From: Labilibaculum antarcticum
Lineage (GTDB): Bacteria > Bacteroidota > Bacteroidia > Bacteroidales > Marinifilaceae
DNA: 64,000 nt
Assembly (NCBI RefSeq): GCF_002356295.1
Contig: NZ_AP018042.1
Location: 3,132,361-3,196,360, forward strand
Direction: 5' to 3'
Shown piece after piece: positions 8,583-22,300 of this stretch. Position numbers and translations under genes: made by a program. The notes below the pieces were generated by a model. It did not search any database. It saw nothing but the letters and a program-made list of their open reading frames with translations, and had not been told where the DNA came from. Position 1 is the first letter of the stretch. Every line of letters begins with the position of its first letter.

Positions 8583-9968
8583 ATGTTTCCAAAAGAAGTA
8601 TATACTAAAAGACGTAACCAGTTACGTGAAATAATGGATGACGGAATTGCACTTGTATTAGGTAATCCTGAGGCTCCAATGAATTACGCAGGTAATGTTT
8701 ACCATTATCGTCAAGATAGTACGTTCTTGTACTTTTTTGGTATCGATCAGCCGGGTTTTACTGGTGTTTTTGATATCGATAATAATACAGATTATATCTT
8801 TGGTGACGATGTTGATATTGATGATATCATTTGGATGGGACCTCAGCCAAGTGTTGTGGATCAGGCCGCACCCTTTGGTGTAGAAAACACAGCTCCTTTT
8901 AACGATTTAAAATCGTTTTTAGCCGATGCTATTAAAGCAGGCCGAAAAATACATTTTTTACCCGTTTATCGTGCCGAAAATAAAATATTGATTCATGAAT
9001 TATTAGGAACTCCTTTGAGTCAGATTAAAGAGATGGCTTCGACAGAATTTATAAAAGCTGTTGTTTCTCTTCGTGAAATTAAAGACGAGTACGAAGTTAA
9101 GGAATTGGAACGGGCTGCCGCTATTGGATATGAAATTCATACAACAGCAATGAAAATGGCCAAAGATGGAGTTTATGAAAGAGAAATTGCTGGAGAATGC
9201 GAAGCCATAGCGTTAAGAGCGGGAGGACTGCTCTCATTTCCAGCTATTGTTTCAAAGCGTGGTGAGACTCTGCACAATCATGAGCATGGCAACCTGCTTA
9301 AAACAGGAGATTTGTTGCTCGTAGATAGTGGCGCAGAAACAGACTCTCATTATGCATCTGATAATACAAGAACATTACCCGTTGGTGGAAAGTTTTCGGC
9401 AAAACAAAAAGAAATTTATGAAATAGTATTGGCTGGAATCAACAAAGGAAATGATTTGATTCGTCCTGGAGTTAGCTATAGAAGTATCCACTTGGAGGTT
9501 TGTAAGGTCATAGCTACAGGCTTAAAAGAAGTTGGCTTAATGAAAGGTAATGTTGACGAGGCAGTAAAGGCTGGTGCTCACGCCTTATTTATGCCTCACG
9601 GATTGGGCCATATGATGGGATTAGATGTTCACGATATGGAAGATTTTGGTGAGGATTTTGTTGGCTATAATGATGAAATTAAGCGAAGTGATCAGTTTGG
9701 AACTGCTAATTTACGTCTTGGAAAAGAATTAAAACCGGGTTTTGTTATTACGAATGAGCCAGGTATTTATTTCATTCCTGCATTAATGGATAAATGGAAG
9801 GAAGAAGGATTGCATATGGACTATATTAATTACGATAAAGTAAACGAGTATCGTACTTTTGGAGGTATCCGTTTGGAAGACGATGTTTTGGTAACGAAAG
9901 AAGGAAATCGATTAATTGGAAATAGGATTCCGGTTAGTGTTGAGGAGGTTGAGAAAATAATGAGTTAA
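8583..9968 (+). CDS. pepP: Aminopeptidase P family protein (Xaa-Pro aminopeptidase)
   Basis: M24B metallopeptidase that removes N-terminal residues preceding proline. An N-terminal creatinase-like domain is followed by the pita-bread domain; metal ligands appear in order: Asp in LLLVDSGAETDS, Asp in ASDNTRT, His in GLGHMMGLDVHD, Glu in ITNEPGIY and Glu in GIRLEDD. The longest frame starts at TTG 8535, but the ATG at 8583 fits the conserved N-terminus (FPKEVYTKRR) and lies behind a promoter-like TACCTTTC at about 8537-8545, so I use it (461 residues). A terminator follows at 9991. Confidence 0.92.
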   Translation: MFPKEVYTKRRNQLREIMDDGIALVLGNPEAPMNYAGNVYHYRQDSTFLYFFGIDQPGFTGVFDIDNNTDYIFGDDVDIDDIIWMGPQPSVVDQAAPFGVENTAPFNDLKSFLADAIKAGRKIHFLPVYRAENKILIHELLGTPLSQIKEMASTEFIKAVVSLREIKDEYEVKELERAAAIGYEIHTTAMKMAKDGVYEREIAGECEAIALRAGGLLSFPAIVSKRGETLHNHEHGNLLKTGDLLLVDSGAETDSHYASDNTRTLPVGGKFSAKQKEIYEIVLAGINKGNDLIRPGVSYRSIHLEVCKVIATGLKEVGLMKGNVDEAVKAGAHALFMPHGLGHMMGLDVHDMEDFGEDFVGYNDEIKRSDQFGTANLRLGKELKPGFVITNEPGIYFIPALMDKWKEEGLHMDYINYDKVNEYRTFGGIRLEDDVLVTKEGNRLIGNRIPVSVEEVEKIMS

Positions 9969-9990
9969 ATACTCACAGTAATCATATTTT

Positions 9991-10025
9991 AAAGGTAGTG
10001 TTCATGGTGGATGCTGCCTTTTTTA
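9991..10025 (+). terminator. Intrinsic terminator after pepP
   Basis: A 14-pair stem with several G-U pairs, AAAGGTAGTGTTCA paired with TGGATGCTGCCTTT around a three-base loop, followed by T6. Confidence 0.75.
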
Positions 10026-10305
10026 TTATCGTTAATTCGTTTAATTTTACTTAAATTCGTTTTTTCATAGTAAATATGTAACAAAAAACCTCTTTTATCA
10101 GTTTAAGAAGATACTTTGTGGAACTTTATTGACACCATGAGGAAATGATAAATTGATTTAACGAGTTATTCTATTTAAGTCTTTTTAAACTATCTAATTG
10201 GATAGTTATGTGAATTGTAGTGAAGGGCTTGTTTTATGTTGTTTTCAATATGAGGCATCTTTTGTTGCAAATTAATTTCGTTCTTAAACTTTGAATTTTA
10301 ACGAT
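10026..10305 (+). promoter_or_regulatory. Upstream region of the giant surface-protein gene
   Basis: About 280 AT-rich bases. The only clear structure is an inverted repeat AACTATC-TAATTG-GATAGTT at 10188-10207, about 100 bases before the start; it could be an operator or a weak hairpin. No clean TAnnTTTG element is seen. Confidence 0.3.
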
Positions 10306-13300
10306 ATGAGGAATGGTGAGATTTCTACCCAACTAATGCGAGTATTTAAGTTAGTTTTTATTGGTTTATTGTTTATTCTGCCATTCAGAGGGATGGCACA
10401 GTATGACTATGAGCATTATGTACCTCCATTTTACAATGGATCTTCAAATAATCAGGATATAGGCACTCATACGGCTGTATTGTCTACAAATTCGTCTGAT
10501 TATGTAAATGTACAAATTTATAAAGGCTATGACGATTTGCTAAATGGCTCAGAGCCAATAAAAATAAAACGTGGAGAACCGTATGAGTACGTTTTTAAGA
10601 CTCCAAAAGGGAATAGTAGTGGTCGTGTAACATCGTATCCTAAAGATTATGATTTCCCATTGACTGTTGTGGGCGCTCTAGAGTTAAATAAGCCATTGGA
10701 TGATCAAGGACTCCGTTTTATTTCGACTGATGCTCCATTTTTTGTTAATATTCGGCACAGGTCTGCTGTTCAAGGAGGATCATTAACTGCAAAAGGAACA
10801 TACGCATACGGAACAGAATTTCGCTCTGGTCATGTTTATACTGATGCTTATAAGAGTGCAGAGCGAAGGAGCCATTTTATATCTGTTATGGCGACAGAGG
10901 ATACAGAAGTGACTTTCTCTGAAATAAAAACACCCTATTTGTCAGAGTATGATGACGTAAATGGTTTGTATTTGAAACCACATAATGGTGTTCCCATTGT
11001 CGTAAATTTAACGAAAGGACAAAGTTACATAATAGGAATCGATCATAATGCAACAGTTTTGGGTGCTGGATTACCGTCTTTTAAGGATTTAGGTAAGGAC
11101 GGTTGGAATAGCATGAATGGTACAAGTATAACATCCACTAATCCTATCGTAGTTAACACCGGTTCCTGGACTTCAGGGCCTGATGATGGACAAGATATGG
11201 GATTTGATCAAATTGTACCTGTTGATCAAATTCGTGATCAATATATCGTCATGAAAGGAAAAGGAGATGTTACAACAGAACGTCCTATTGTTGTGGCAAC
11301 AGAGGATAATACTGAAGTTTGGGTGAACGGAAATCAAGTGAATTCAGGAGCTCTTCTTAATGCAGGTGATTTTTTGGCATTGGATCAATTTTTTGATGGG
11401 GCTGGAGTTGATAATTTATTTATAGATACCAAGGATAAGAATGTATATGTATACCAAACTTTATCGGGCGATACGAGGGTGCATGGTCCAACAGTGGGAA
11501 TGAATTTCATACCTCCTTTGACCTCGCTTGGTGTTAAAGAGGTTACAATTCCAAAAGCAGATTATTTAGCGCTGGAAGTTGTAGAGCAAGGTATTGTAAC
11601 GATTCTAGCTCAGAAAGATGCAAATATCAAATATGATCAAACTAGTCTAGGGGTAACAACCTCTTACGAATTATCCTCAGCGGATGCTGTTTCAGTTCCT
11701 GGGAATACAAAATGGGTTAGTTACACGGTCACTAATCTAAAAGGTGATTATCGATTTTATTCTAATAAAGCAATTAATGTTGCATGGGTGATTCGTGATG
11801 GCTACGTAGGTGCTGCAGGATACTATTCAGGTTTTACGAAGGCGATATCAAAAATTATTCCCGATTTGAATATCCATATGGATACCGAACTAGGAGTTTT
11901 ATGTGAAAGTTATGATGATGAAAACATAATTGTGTCTATCGTTGGTGATCCTTTGCCCGATTTTTATGAATGGTATGGGGCGGATTTTACAGGTGAACCA
12001 AATTTTCCAAATGGTCCTTTGAATGTGCGGATACCTGATAGAGATACCAGTTATAACGTGATTGGTTATTATATGGATGAATCTTTAAATATACTGTATA
12101 ATGGTGATTTTGAGGAGAGTGATATGCCCGAAGGGTTTAATAGTGATTATGAGTTCACAGACGGGAATCTTACTGATCAAGGTACATATGCTATTTCTAC
12201 ACGAACTAAAGATGAAAATACAGCATTAGAATTGTTTGCTGCGATCGAGGATACGGATAAAACATATGTTAATCGAATGTTGCTGGCATATTCAAAAGAT
12301 CAAGGAGATGTAATTTATCAGGTTGATGAGTTTCCTGTTGAGGAGAATTTAAATTATATGTTTAAGCTTCATGGTCGTTTGGCAATAAAAGATGATGCTG
12401 ACTTTTTTAATCAGTCATTAAAGGTGACCATCAATGACGAAACAATTATAGAAAATTTCACAATTAATGATATTTCAAAGTGGCAATTTGATCTTGGACT
12501 TTGGAGAGCTGGAGACAGCAGGAAAGCAACGATTAAAATTATTAATAACAATCTCTCTTCTAAAGATGCAATTTTTGCACTAGATAGTATAACATTCGCT
12601 CAAGCAGTTCAGGATACAGCTGTTTTTTATGCCAAAGTTGTTCCCAATTTTAGTTATGGAAGTGACGGCGATGTTAATTTTTGTGAAGGGGTGAAAGATT
12701 CGTTAGATGTTTCGAATGACGAAGATACCAGCTGGTACGATTATTCATGGTATAAAAAGAGAGTCGGAGAGTTAAATGTAGACGGAGATCCAATTTATGA
12801 TGAATTGACAGACGATGAGCTTACTTTTACAGGTACTAAGAAGCCTGCATTGGTTTTTGTTAATCCTCAAGAAGAAAATGAAGGAGATTACAGATGTGTA
12901 ATTAGTTTTAAACTAGCCTATCAGGATTGTGCATCTGATAATATTGTTAGTGTTGATTTTAACGTGTCTGTTGATAAAGTAGCAACTGTGATTATTGATC
13001 CAAAGACTATAACTAGTTTCTGTTCAGGATCCAGTACGATTTTGAACGCTTTAGTTACCGGTGATGCTGGAACAGTAAAGTGGTATGTAGGTACAGACCC
13101 TTATCCGGTTTCTGTAGCGAATCCATATACATTTAATCTTCCGACTGGAACATATACAGTTCGTTGTGAAGTGGAGAATGGCTGTGGTGTTAGTTCTGAC
13201 GAGGTTGTAATTAAAGTATTGTCAACTCCTGTCTTAACAAGTCTTACTGCAAATGATAATCTGTGTGTGGGGCAAGATATTATTTTAACAGCTCTTGCAA

Positions 13301-16300
13301 CAGGGGATGGTGTTTTAACCTACGATTGGAAAAGAGGATCGGAAACATTAACAGAAACAGGAAGTGTTTTGAATTATCCTGCTTCAATTCTAGATAGAGA
13401 TGTTACTTTTAAAGTTAAGGTGACTAGTGTTTATACTGTTGCTGAAAAAACATATACGTGTGCAAATAGCTTGGGAATGGCGGTGTTCGATTTAGATATT
13501 TATCCGCTGGTTGAGTTTGATCAACCTTTGGTAGATGCAACGGTTTGTGAAGGAGATAATCATTCTTTTAGTGTAGTTATGAAATATCCTGGTGATTTTT
13601 ATAACTATCGTTGGGGTAAAGATGGTGTTGATTTATTAAATAATTTATCATCACAGAACTTATCGAATGTAAGTCCTGCTGTCGATGCCGGAAATTATCG
13701 CGTTGATGTTACAAATATATGTAATACTGCATTTTCAACGGCCAATTTAATTGTAACTCCTGAAATTAAGGTAAATGGTTTTACTATAGATAAAACTGGA
13801 CCGTTTTGTACTGCCACTGATGTAACTGCAACTTTTGATGTGGTTGATAATGGAGCAGTTTATATCTATCAGGTAACTGATGGTAATGGTGCAACCAATA
13901 CGATTACAAATCCATACACTTTTACGGTTGATGCTGCAAATGAAGGTAATTGGGAGTTTTCGGTTAGTGGTAGTTGTGGTACCTCTATTTCTTATCTTAG
14001 GACTTTAAATTTGTATGAAGATTTTGGCACTTTAACTGTTGCTGATGTGGGAGCATGTATTGGTGAAACAATCACATTTGAAGCAACTGTTTTGGATATT
14101 CCTGCCGCATCAGAATTGCATTATGCATGGACAGACAATCTCGGAAATCCTATAGGTGACGATTCTGATAAATTAGAAGTGTCAAATATACAAGATGATA
14201 ATTTAGGTACTTATGCAGTTGTGGTTACCGATCAATGTACTGTTAGCAATAGTAATAGTAAAACAGCATCAGGAGAATTGACGAAAGAAGCGGTTACTTC
14301 TGTTGAATCGGAGACAACGACTGTTTGTGTAGGCGAACCTTTTTCAACAACAATAACTTATTTAGGAAGTCCGGAAAAAATTGAATGGAGATTTAATGAT
14401 CGGATTAATGGAACTATTGTAAATACTACTGAAACTTTTAGTATTCCAAATGTAAGTCTTGCAGATGCGGGTATTTATTATTGTACTGTTACTTTGGGGT
14501 GTGGGGATGCAGTTATTCGGAGAGAATTAAAGGTGAATGCTCATATTTCACTTGTTGATGATATTACCGAAACAATTCCTGTTTGTGTTGGGGAAGAAGT
14601 ACGACTCGACGTAGATGTTATTGGTAATCCTACTGACTACACAATAAAATGGACAGATGGAGGAGGTACTGTTTTAGGAAATGGACCTTCTATTCTATTG
14701 AATTCACATAGTTCACCATTAACTTATACTTATAAAGCTAGTGTTGATGGCTTGTGTGAAGATCTTTCGAAGACTTTTAAAGTAGACGTGCACGCTAAAC
14801 CAACATTAAGTTCTCTTGATAATAGTATAATCGAGTGTTCTGGACCAATTAGTTTGGATGTTGTAGAATCAGGAGAACATAACGGGATTGTTTGGTGGAA
14901 AGATGGTTCTGTTATTACTGATGGTAATGCCGATCCAACTGATTTTGTTCTTAATCCTGCCACAAGTCCATCTGATGATGGGGCTTATATTGCCAAAGTT
15001 GAATCAGATTATTGTGGTGATGCTCAAGTAACAATTAATCTTGATGTAAGAAATACAATTGTAGTAACTGCTCAATCACCTAACCCGACTGTGGTTTGCG
15101 AAAATGAGGCTACTAATTTATTTGTTACTGCTACTGGTGACGATATCAAATACAATTGGTATAAATCAGCAGACCTTACTAAGACTACCATATCTGATAA
15201 ATCTAATTTAGATTTAGGAAATATTACTTTGGCGAAGGCTGGAGAATATAAATGTGATTTGAGTAATGATTTAGGTTGCGGAGATCAGACGATTACTGTT
15301 GATGTTCAGGTTCAGGAACATGCTATGGTAACAAATCCTGAAAATGTAGTGATGTGTGAAACAGATGCAAATCCTGTATTTGCAGTTGTTGGAACTGGAG
15401 AAGCTCCGGTAACTTACCAATGGTACGATAAAGATGATAATGCTATTGCTGGTGGAACTAGTAATTCATTAACAGTAACAAGTCCTGTTAACGGACAGAG
15501 TTATTATTGTGTTGTTTCAGGAAGTTCGTGTGACGATGCAACATCAAACAAAGCAAGCTTAACCATTCTTAAAAATGTAACTGTTACTACAGATCCTTTA
15601 AATCGAACAATTTCGGATGGAGCAAATGTTAGTTTTAGTGTTAAAGCTTCGGGTGAACCAGCTTATACCTACAAGTGGTATGAGAATTCAGGTTCAGGAT
15701 GGAATCTTCTTTCAAATGGAGGGCAATATTCAGGAGTAAATCTGCCTACATTGCAAATAACAGGTGCTGATAAGGCTACTTTTGATGGAAACCAATACCA
15801 ATGTGAGGTTATTAGTTCTGGTGCAGTATGTGCTTCATCAGCAACAAGTAATCCTGCGACACTAACAGTTACAGCGGTAACAAAAATTGCAGTACAAGCT
15901 GTAAGTACAACGGTTTGTTTTACTGATAATGCTACTTTAAGCGTTGAAGGTGCTTCAACAGGATTAACTTACACTTGGTACTACAAAAAAGGAGCAGGTG
16001 CATACGAAACTGCTATTGGTAAAGATGGCATGACTGTTTCTTTAGTTGGGAAAATATCAACAATCACAGTTCCTGCAAATGATCTGGATATCAATAATTG
16101 GAAGTTTCAATGTGTAGTAAGTGATGGAGTTAGTGCTGATCAGGAATCAAATGAGGTTGTTGTAACTGTTTTAAAAGATATCACTGTTACAACAGTTGAT
16201 CAAACTTATACACCTTGCGTTGGGCAGGCATTTACCATGTCGGTTAGTGCTACAGGTGATGCAATCAAATACAAATGGTATAAAGTAGGAGCCGAGTCAA

Positions 16301-19300
16301 CAATATTATCGACAAGTGCTTCTTATAACTTAGGTACTATTTCATCAGCTAAGGAAGGAACTTATAAATGCGAAGTTTATAATAATGAACATTGTACCGA
16401 TCAAATAAGAAGTTTTGTTGTAGATGTTAAGGAATTGCCTACTGTTACAAATCCTGCTGATGTTACCATGTGTGCGAATGATGTTGATCCTACTTTTACG
16501 GTAACAGGAACAGCTGAAGGAATTGTAAACTACGAATGGTATGATAAAGATGACATTCTTGTTGTTGGAGCAACAGGTAATGTTCTAACAGTAACAAGTC
16601 CGGTTAACGGGCAGAGTTATTATGCTGTTGTATCAGGTGATTATTGCTCAACTGCGAAATCGAATAGTGCAAGTCTAACTGTTTTATCAGAAGTTAGCAC
16701 AACCAATCCGGTTAGTGTTACTGTAGCAGATGGTGGTAATGCAAGTTTCAAGGTGACAGCATCAGGAGAACCTACTTATTCTTACCAATGGCAAGAGGAT
16801 TCTGGTTCTGGATTTACTGATTTATCTGATGGTGGTGAATATTCAGGAACTGCATCTTTAAAATTGAAAATTACCGGAGCCTTAATGGTAAATGGATTTG
16901 ATGGAAACATATACAGATGTATTATAATGAGCTCATCTTGTTCTGGAGTTGCTGTAAGTTTAGGTGCAACTTTGACTCTAAATAATATTATCAAAATAAA
17001 AGATCAGCCAATCGATCAAAAAGTATGTGAAACCGATCCAGCTAGTTTCTCTGTTGAGGGAACCGCTGCTGTTACATCTTTTGTTTGGAGATATAATGAT
17101 GGTTCTGGTTACGTAGATGCAGATGGTGCTTTAAGTATGACAGTCTCAACTATTGGACAAATCTCGACATTATTGATTCCAAATACAGCAACAATGAATA
17201 ATTGGCATTTCAAATGTGTTCTTGGTGTTGGCGGATCTTATGATGATACATATGAGGCTCAGTTGGAAGTTTATGAAGCTATCAACGTAACTACAGCAGT
17301 AAATAATAGCATATCAAAATGTGAAGGAGAATCCCTTGTTCTTTCTGTTGCGACAAGTGCTGGCAGCAATATCCAGTATAAGTGGTATGAAAGTACAAGT
17401 CCGGGAATTGTATTGTCGACAAGTTCGAGCTACGATTTGGGCAATGTTTCATTAGCTAATGAGAAAACATATAAATGTGATGTTTATAACGATCTTGGAT
17501 GTGGTGATGTTACTATTAGTTATACAATAGATGTACAAGAAGATGCAACAGTAACAAATCCAACAAATCAAGATGTATGTGCTAGTGAAACTAATATCGA
17601 ATTTGAAGTAACTGGAACAGCTGAAGGAACTGTTAACTATGAATGGTTTGATAAGGATGATGTTTTAGTTGGTGATGCAGCTAAATTAATTGTTACAGTG
17701 CCAGTTCACGGACAAAGCTATTACTGTGTTGTTTCTGGAGATGCTTGTAATGATGCAACATCCGAAATTGCAACTCTAATCGTTTACGAAGTAGTTTCGA
17801 TAGTTGATCAACCACTAGATGTAACAATTCCTGATGGTGGTAATGCAATATTTACTGTAAAAGTTGCAGGTGAACCAGATTACACCTACCAATGGCAGGT
17901 GTTGAACGGGGCTACTTGGGATGATTTGTCCGATATTGGAAACTATACAGGAACCACTAGTGCAACTCTTACTATTACTGGTGCAGATCAGCTTACTTAT
18001 AATGGAAAACAATATCGTTGCGAGGTTACTAATTTGTGTAATACTATTGAGTCAGCAGCAGCAACATTAACAATAACTTCTGTTGCAAAAATATCTGGGC
18101 AACCAGATAATATGGAAGCCTGTTTGGGTGGAGCTGTCGATTTTGAAATTATAGGATCAACTACAGATTTAACCTACGATTGGAAGTACAGTACAGATGG
18201 TGTTGTTTATACTACTGTAACTATAGTTCCTGAAATTATTGTTACTACAGATGCTAACGGATCAAAACTTGGTATAGCAACAACGACTCTCGCAATGAAC
18301 GATTGGACTTTCCGATGCATTGTTAGTGATGGTGTGAGTGCTGATGAAACATCTGGTATTGCTTCATTAAATGTTGTTGAACCTGTTGGTTTCGATCCTA
18401 TTGCTGATGAAAATTTGTGTTTCGGAATTGAGAAACAAATCAGTTTGGTTAATCTTTCGGGAACAGAGCCAATTACATTCTCTTGGATGAATGGTACTGC
18501 GGAAGTTTCTACAACATCAACCGTAAGTATTGGATCTGGTGATAATGGGAATTATCAGGTAACTGCTGGTAATGGTGGTGTTTGTCCAGATAAAACAGAT
18601 GATTTTGATGTGTTGCACTATTCTGCTTTAAGTCTTGATGCATGGTCTAATACTGATCAGGTTTGTATTGGACAAACAGAAGTGTTAACAGTTAATGTGG
18701 CTTCAAAAGATGCTTTATTACCTGCTGAAACATATCAGTGGTATAAAGATGGCAGTCCTGTTGTAACAACTTCAGGTTTAACTTTGCTTGCTACCGATAA
18801 AAATCAAACAGGTCAATATAAAGTGGAAGTATCAGATGGATGTTCTACTGAGACCGTTTTTGGTTATGTAAGTGTTTTTGAAAGCATTGCAGCGACTAAT
18901 ACTTGGGATGCAGCAAAAACAATCTGTTTAGGTGCAGAATTAAAATTAGAGACTAAAGTTACAGGTGATGTTACATCATATGTATGGACTAAAGATGGTG
19001 TTGGGTTTACAGCAAATTCGACTTATTTAAAATCTGCAGTAGTTGCAGGTGATGCCGGTGAATATGTTTGTACCGTTTCTGGTAATTGTGGTGATGATAT
19101 TACTTATACAATTGATGTAACTGTTTTGGAAGCTCCGGTAATTACTGCCGGCATTGACGCTATTGCAGAAGTTTGTGAGGGCGATCCTCTTGTACTGGGG
19201 CCAATTGTAGTAACCGGAGATCATGAAGATCCTGTTTGGACACTTAATGACAATATTACTCAAGTTACGACTACAGTAAATTCATTGGATTTAGAAGCAG

Positions 19301-22300
19301 CTGAAATATCAGAGGCTGGCAATTATTTAGTGACAGTTAGTAATATCTGTGGTTCGGATGCATCACTAGGTAACCAAATCATAAATCCAATTTTAACACT
19401 TGCCCCAATCGAATCACAAACTGTTTGTGCAGGAAACGATGTGGTGTTTAGAGCAAATGCAACAGGAACAAGCCTGAATTATCAGTGGATTTTTGACGGA
19501 GTCGATCAATTGGTTAATTCTTCGGAATTAGTCCTTGATGCTTCTGTTGTCTTACCTTTCGATTTAAATACATCCATAACTTATGATGTTGTTTGTAACA
19601 TTACTAGCACAACAGGTTGTGGTGAATATTCTCAATCAACAACACTAACTGTTAAACCAAATACTGTTCTTCATGCAACACTTAAAAATGTTGTGAAATA
19701 TGTAGGTGAAAGTTATACAATGAAAGTTGAGGTAAGTGGTGTTGATTTAGTTTTTGAATGGACACATGAACCATTAGTTGGCTCTAAAGTTAAGCTTGGG
19801 GAAACAGGACCGAGTATAACCCTTACTGACATTGCCATGACAGATGCAGGTTATTATACTTGTAAAATAGTTGGTGCTTGTGGTCAACGATTGGCGTCAG
19901 GTAAATTGATTGTAAAGGAACCTGTTACTATTAATTCCGGTTTAAATGCTTTAGAAGAGAAGTGTGTTGGTGATCCTTTAAGTTTATCAATATCTGCAAG
20001 TGGTCAAATTACATCTAAGCAATGGTCTAAGGATGATGTTGACATACCAGGTGAAACCAATCTGAATTTATTTATTGCTGCAGTTGATTTGAATGATGCA
20101 GGAGTTTATAAATGTACAATAATTGGAGAAGGTGTTAGTGGCGGACTGGTTGAGACAACAACAGTAAGAGTTTATTCTCAAACAGTTTTAAACGCCTCTT
20201 TAAGTGATATCACTCTTTGTGAAGGGGTCTCTTTAGATTGGACTCCGGACATTGATGGAACATCAACAATGAAGTTTGAATGGACAATGGGTGGCGTGAA
20301 TATTTTTGATCAGAAAACACTTCATTACGATGCGCTTGCTTTAAGTCACGAAGGCAATTATGAAGTTCAGGTAACAAGTATGTGTGGTGATGTTACTACA
20401 AATGCAAATTTGGAAGTTACACAATTGCCAGTGTTTGTTTCTGCGACTACAGGAGTAGATGTTTGTGAAAATGAATCATTAGTTGAATTTTCGGTTGAAT
20501 ATACTGGAGAAAAATTAAAATATCAGTGGAGAAAAGATGGTGTTGATCTTCCAGGAAGAACAACTCAAACTTTAAGCGTAACAAATATTCAGCTTTCGGA
20601 TGATGGAGATTATGATTGTAGAGTTTATTCTACTTGTGGAGAAGAGTTCAGTCCGGTTGCGACATTAAATGTAACAGCTCAATTGCAAGTCTTATCCGAT
20701 ATGGTTGATAGGGAAGTTTGTGCTGGCGAAGATGTATTGTTTACAGCTGATGTAGTTGGGAATAATGTAAATTACCAGTGGGAATTTGATGGCGTGGATA
20801 TCGTTGATGTTCCGGGAGTTATTAGCGGAGCAAATACATCCTCATTATCTATTGTATCATCTCAAGTTGCCCATAGTGGATACTACACTTGTATTATGTC
20901 TGATGATTGTACTGATTACCGATCAACGAAACCTACTGAGTTAGTTGTTCATGATCTTCCAAATACCGCGATTTATGGTCGAATGCTACTTTGTGCTAAA
21001 GAGGATCGTGTGACGTATGTGCTTAATCAGGTGAATGCTGATGTTTACAGTTGGAATGTTGATGGTGGTATATTCGCAGGTCCTGAAGAAGGAATAAAAA
21101 CAAGAGTTACATGGGAAGAAATATCCCCAGGTAGTCTTACTGTTACAATTATGGATTTGGTGACAGGTTGTACGTCGAAAATCGATTCGGCTGTTGTTTT
21201 AAATGGACTTCCAGTTGTGAATTTAACAAATTTAGGTTCGAAAGGAGTTTGTGAAAAAGAGTTTGAAATAACTGGCGGTTTCCCTGAAGGTGGAATTTAC
21301 TGGGTGAATGGTATTTCGCAAACAGTATTTAATCCTTCCGATCGTGGAGCTGGAACTTATGCTGTTCATTATTCTTATACTGATGAAAATGGATGTTCGA
21401 ATGTAACACCAATAACTAATTTAGATGTTGATGTTTTACCTGTAGTTGATATAACTGACGATACTAGTGTTGGAAGTTGTAATCCTACACCTTTAACAGC
21501 TAAAACGGATGAGGGTAATATTCAATGGTTTAAAATTCAGGATAACAATCGTGTATTGCCAGATAATTTGGACAATCCTAATTCAATGAATCCGATATTT
21601 ACTCCTGGTAAATCTCAGGTGTTGTTAGCAATGGTTAAGGATGAGCATGGATGTGAAGGTATTGATTTGTTAAACCTTTCGGTTGCTCCTCTTCCTATTG
21701 TGACAACAATAAACGACACAACAGTAGGTCAATGTAACCAGTTAGTGTTACAAACCGATATTGTTGGTGACCAGGATGTGATCAACTGGACAAATCCTGA
21801 TCATTTGGATCATTCTGATGTAAGAAGTCCTAAGATTATTGATGCGCCTGAGGGAACTCATACTTATGCCATTAGTGTAACCGATTTGTACGGTTGTGAT
21901 GCTTCAGGTGAGGTAACTGTTACTATCCTTGCTGATCCAACATTAGATGAGGATAAATTTGGTTGTGAAGGCGTTCAATATGAGGTTGATATTACTGGCA
22001 TGCAAAATCCTGTTTGGAATGATAAGGATACATCACCAATTAGAACGATTGGAACTCCAGGGAAATACTTATTGGAAGTTTCTAATGAGTATGGTTGTGG
22101 TGATGAGCAATTGTTCGTGATTAATCCAATACCAAACTTGGGATTAAAAGATACATTGGTATTTGAAGGACAAACTGTGACATTTGCTCTAAATCTTCCT
22201 TCGGAATATGAAGCTTATTTATTTGAGTGGCAGGATGGTAGTATTGGTCGGAGATTTGAAGTCTCAGAGACAGGAACCTACAAACTAAAAGTGGAAGACA

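Noticed and set aside
15058-18380. CRISPR or satellite-like repeats
   Set aside because: The periodicity is about 1.1 kb, in frame and inside an open coding region; it is protein-domain duplication.
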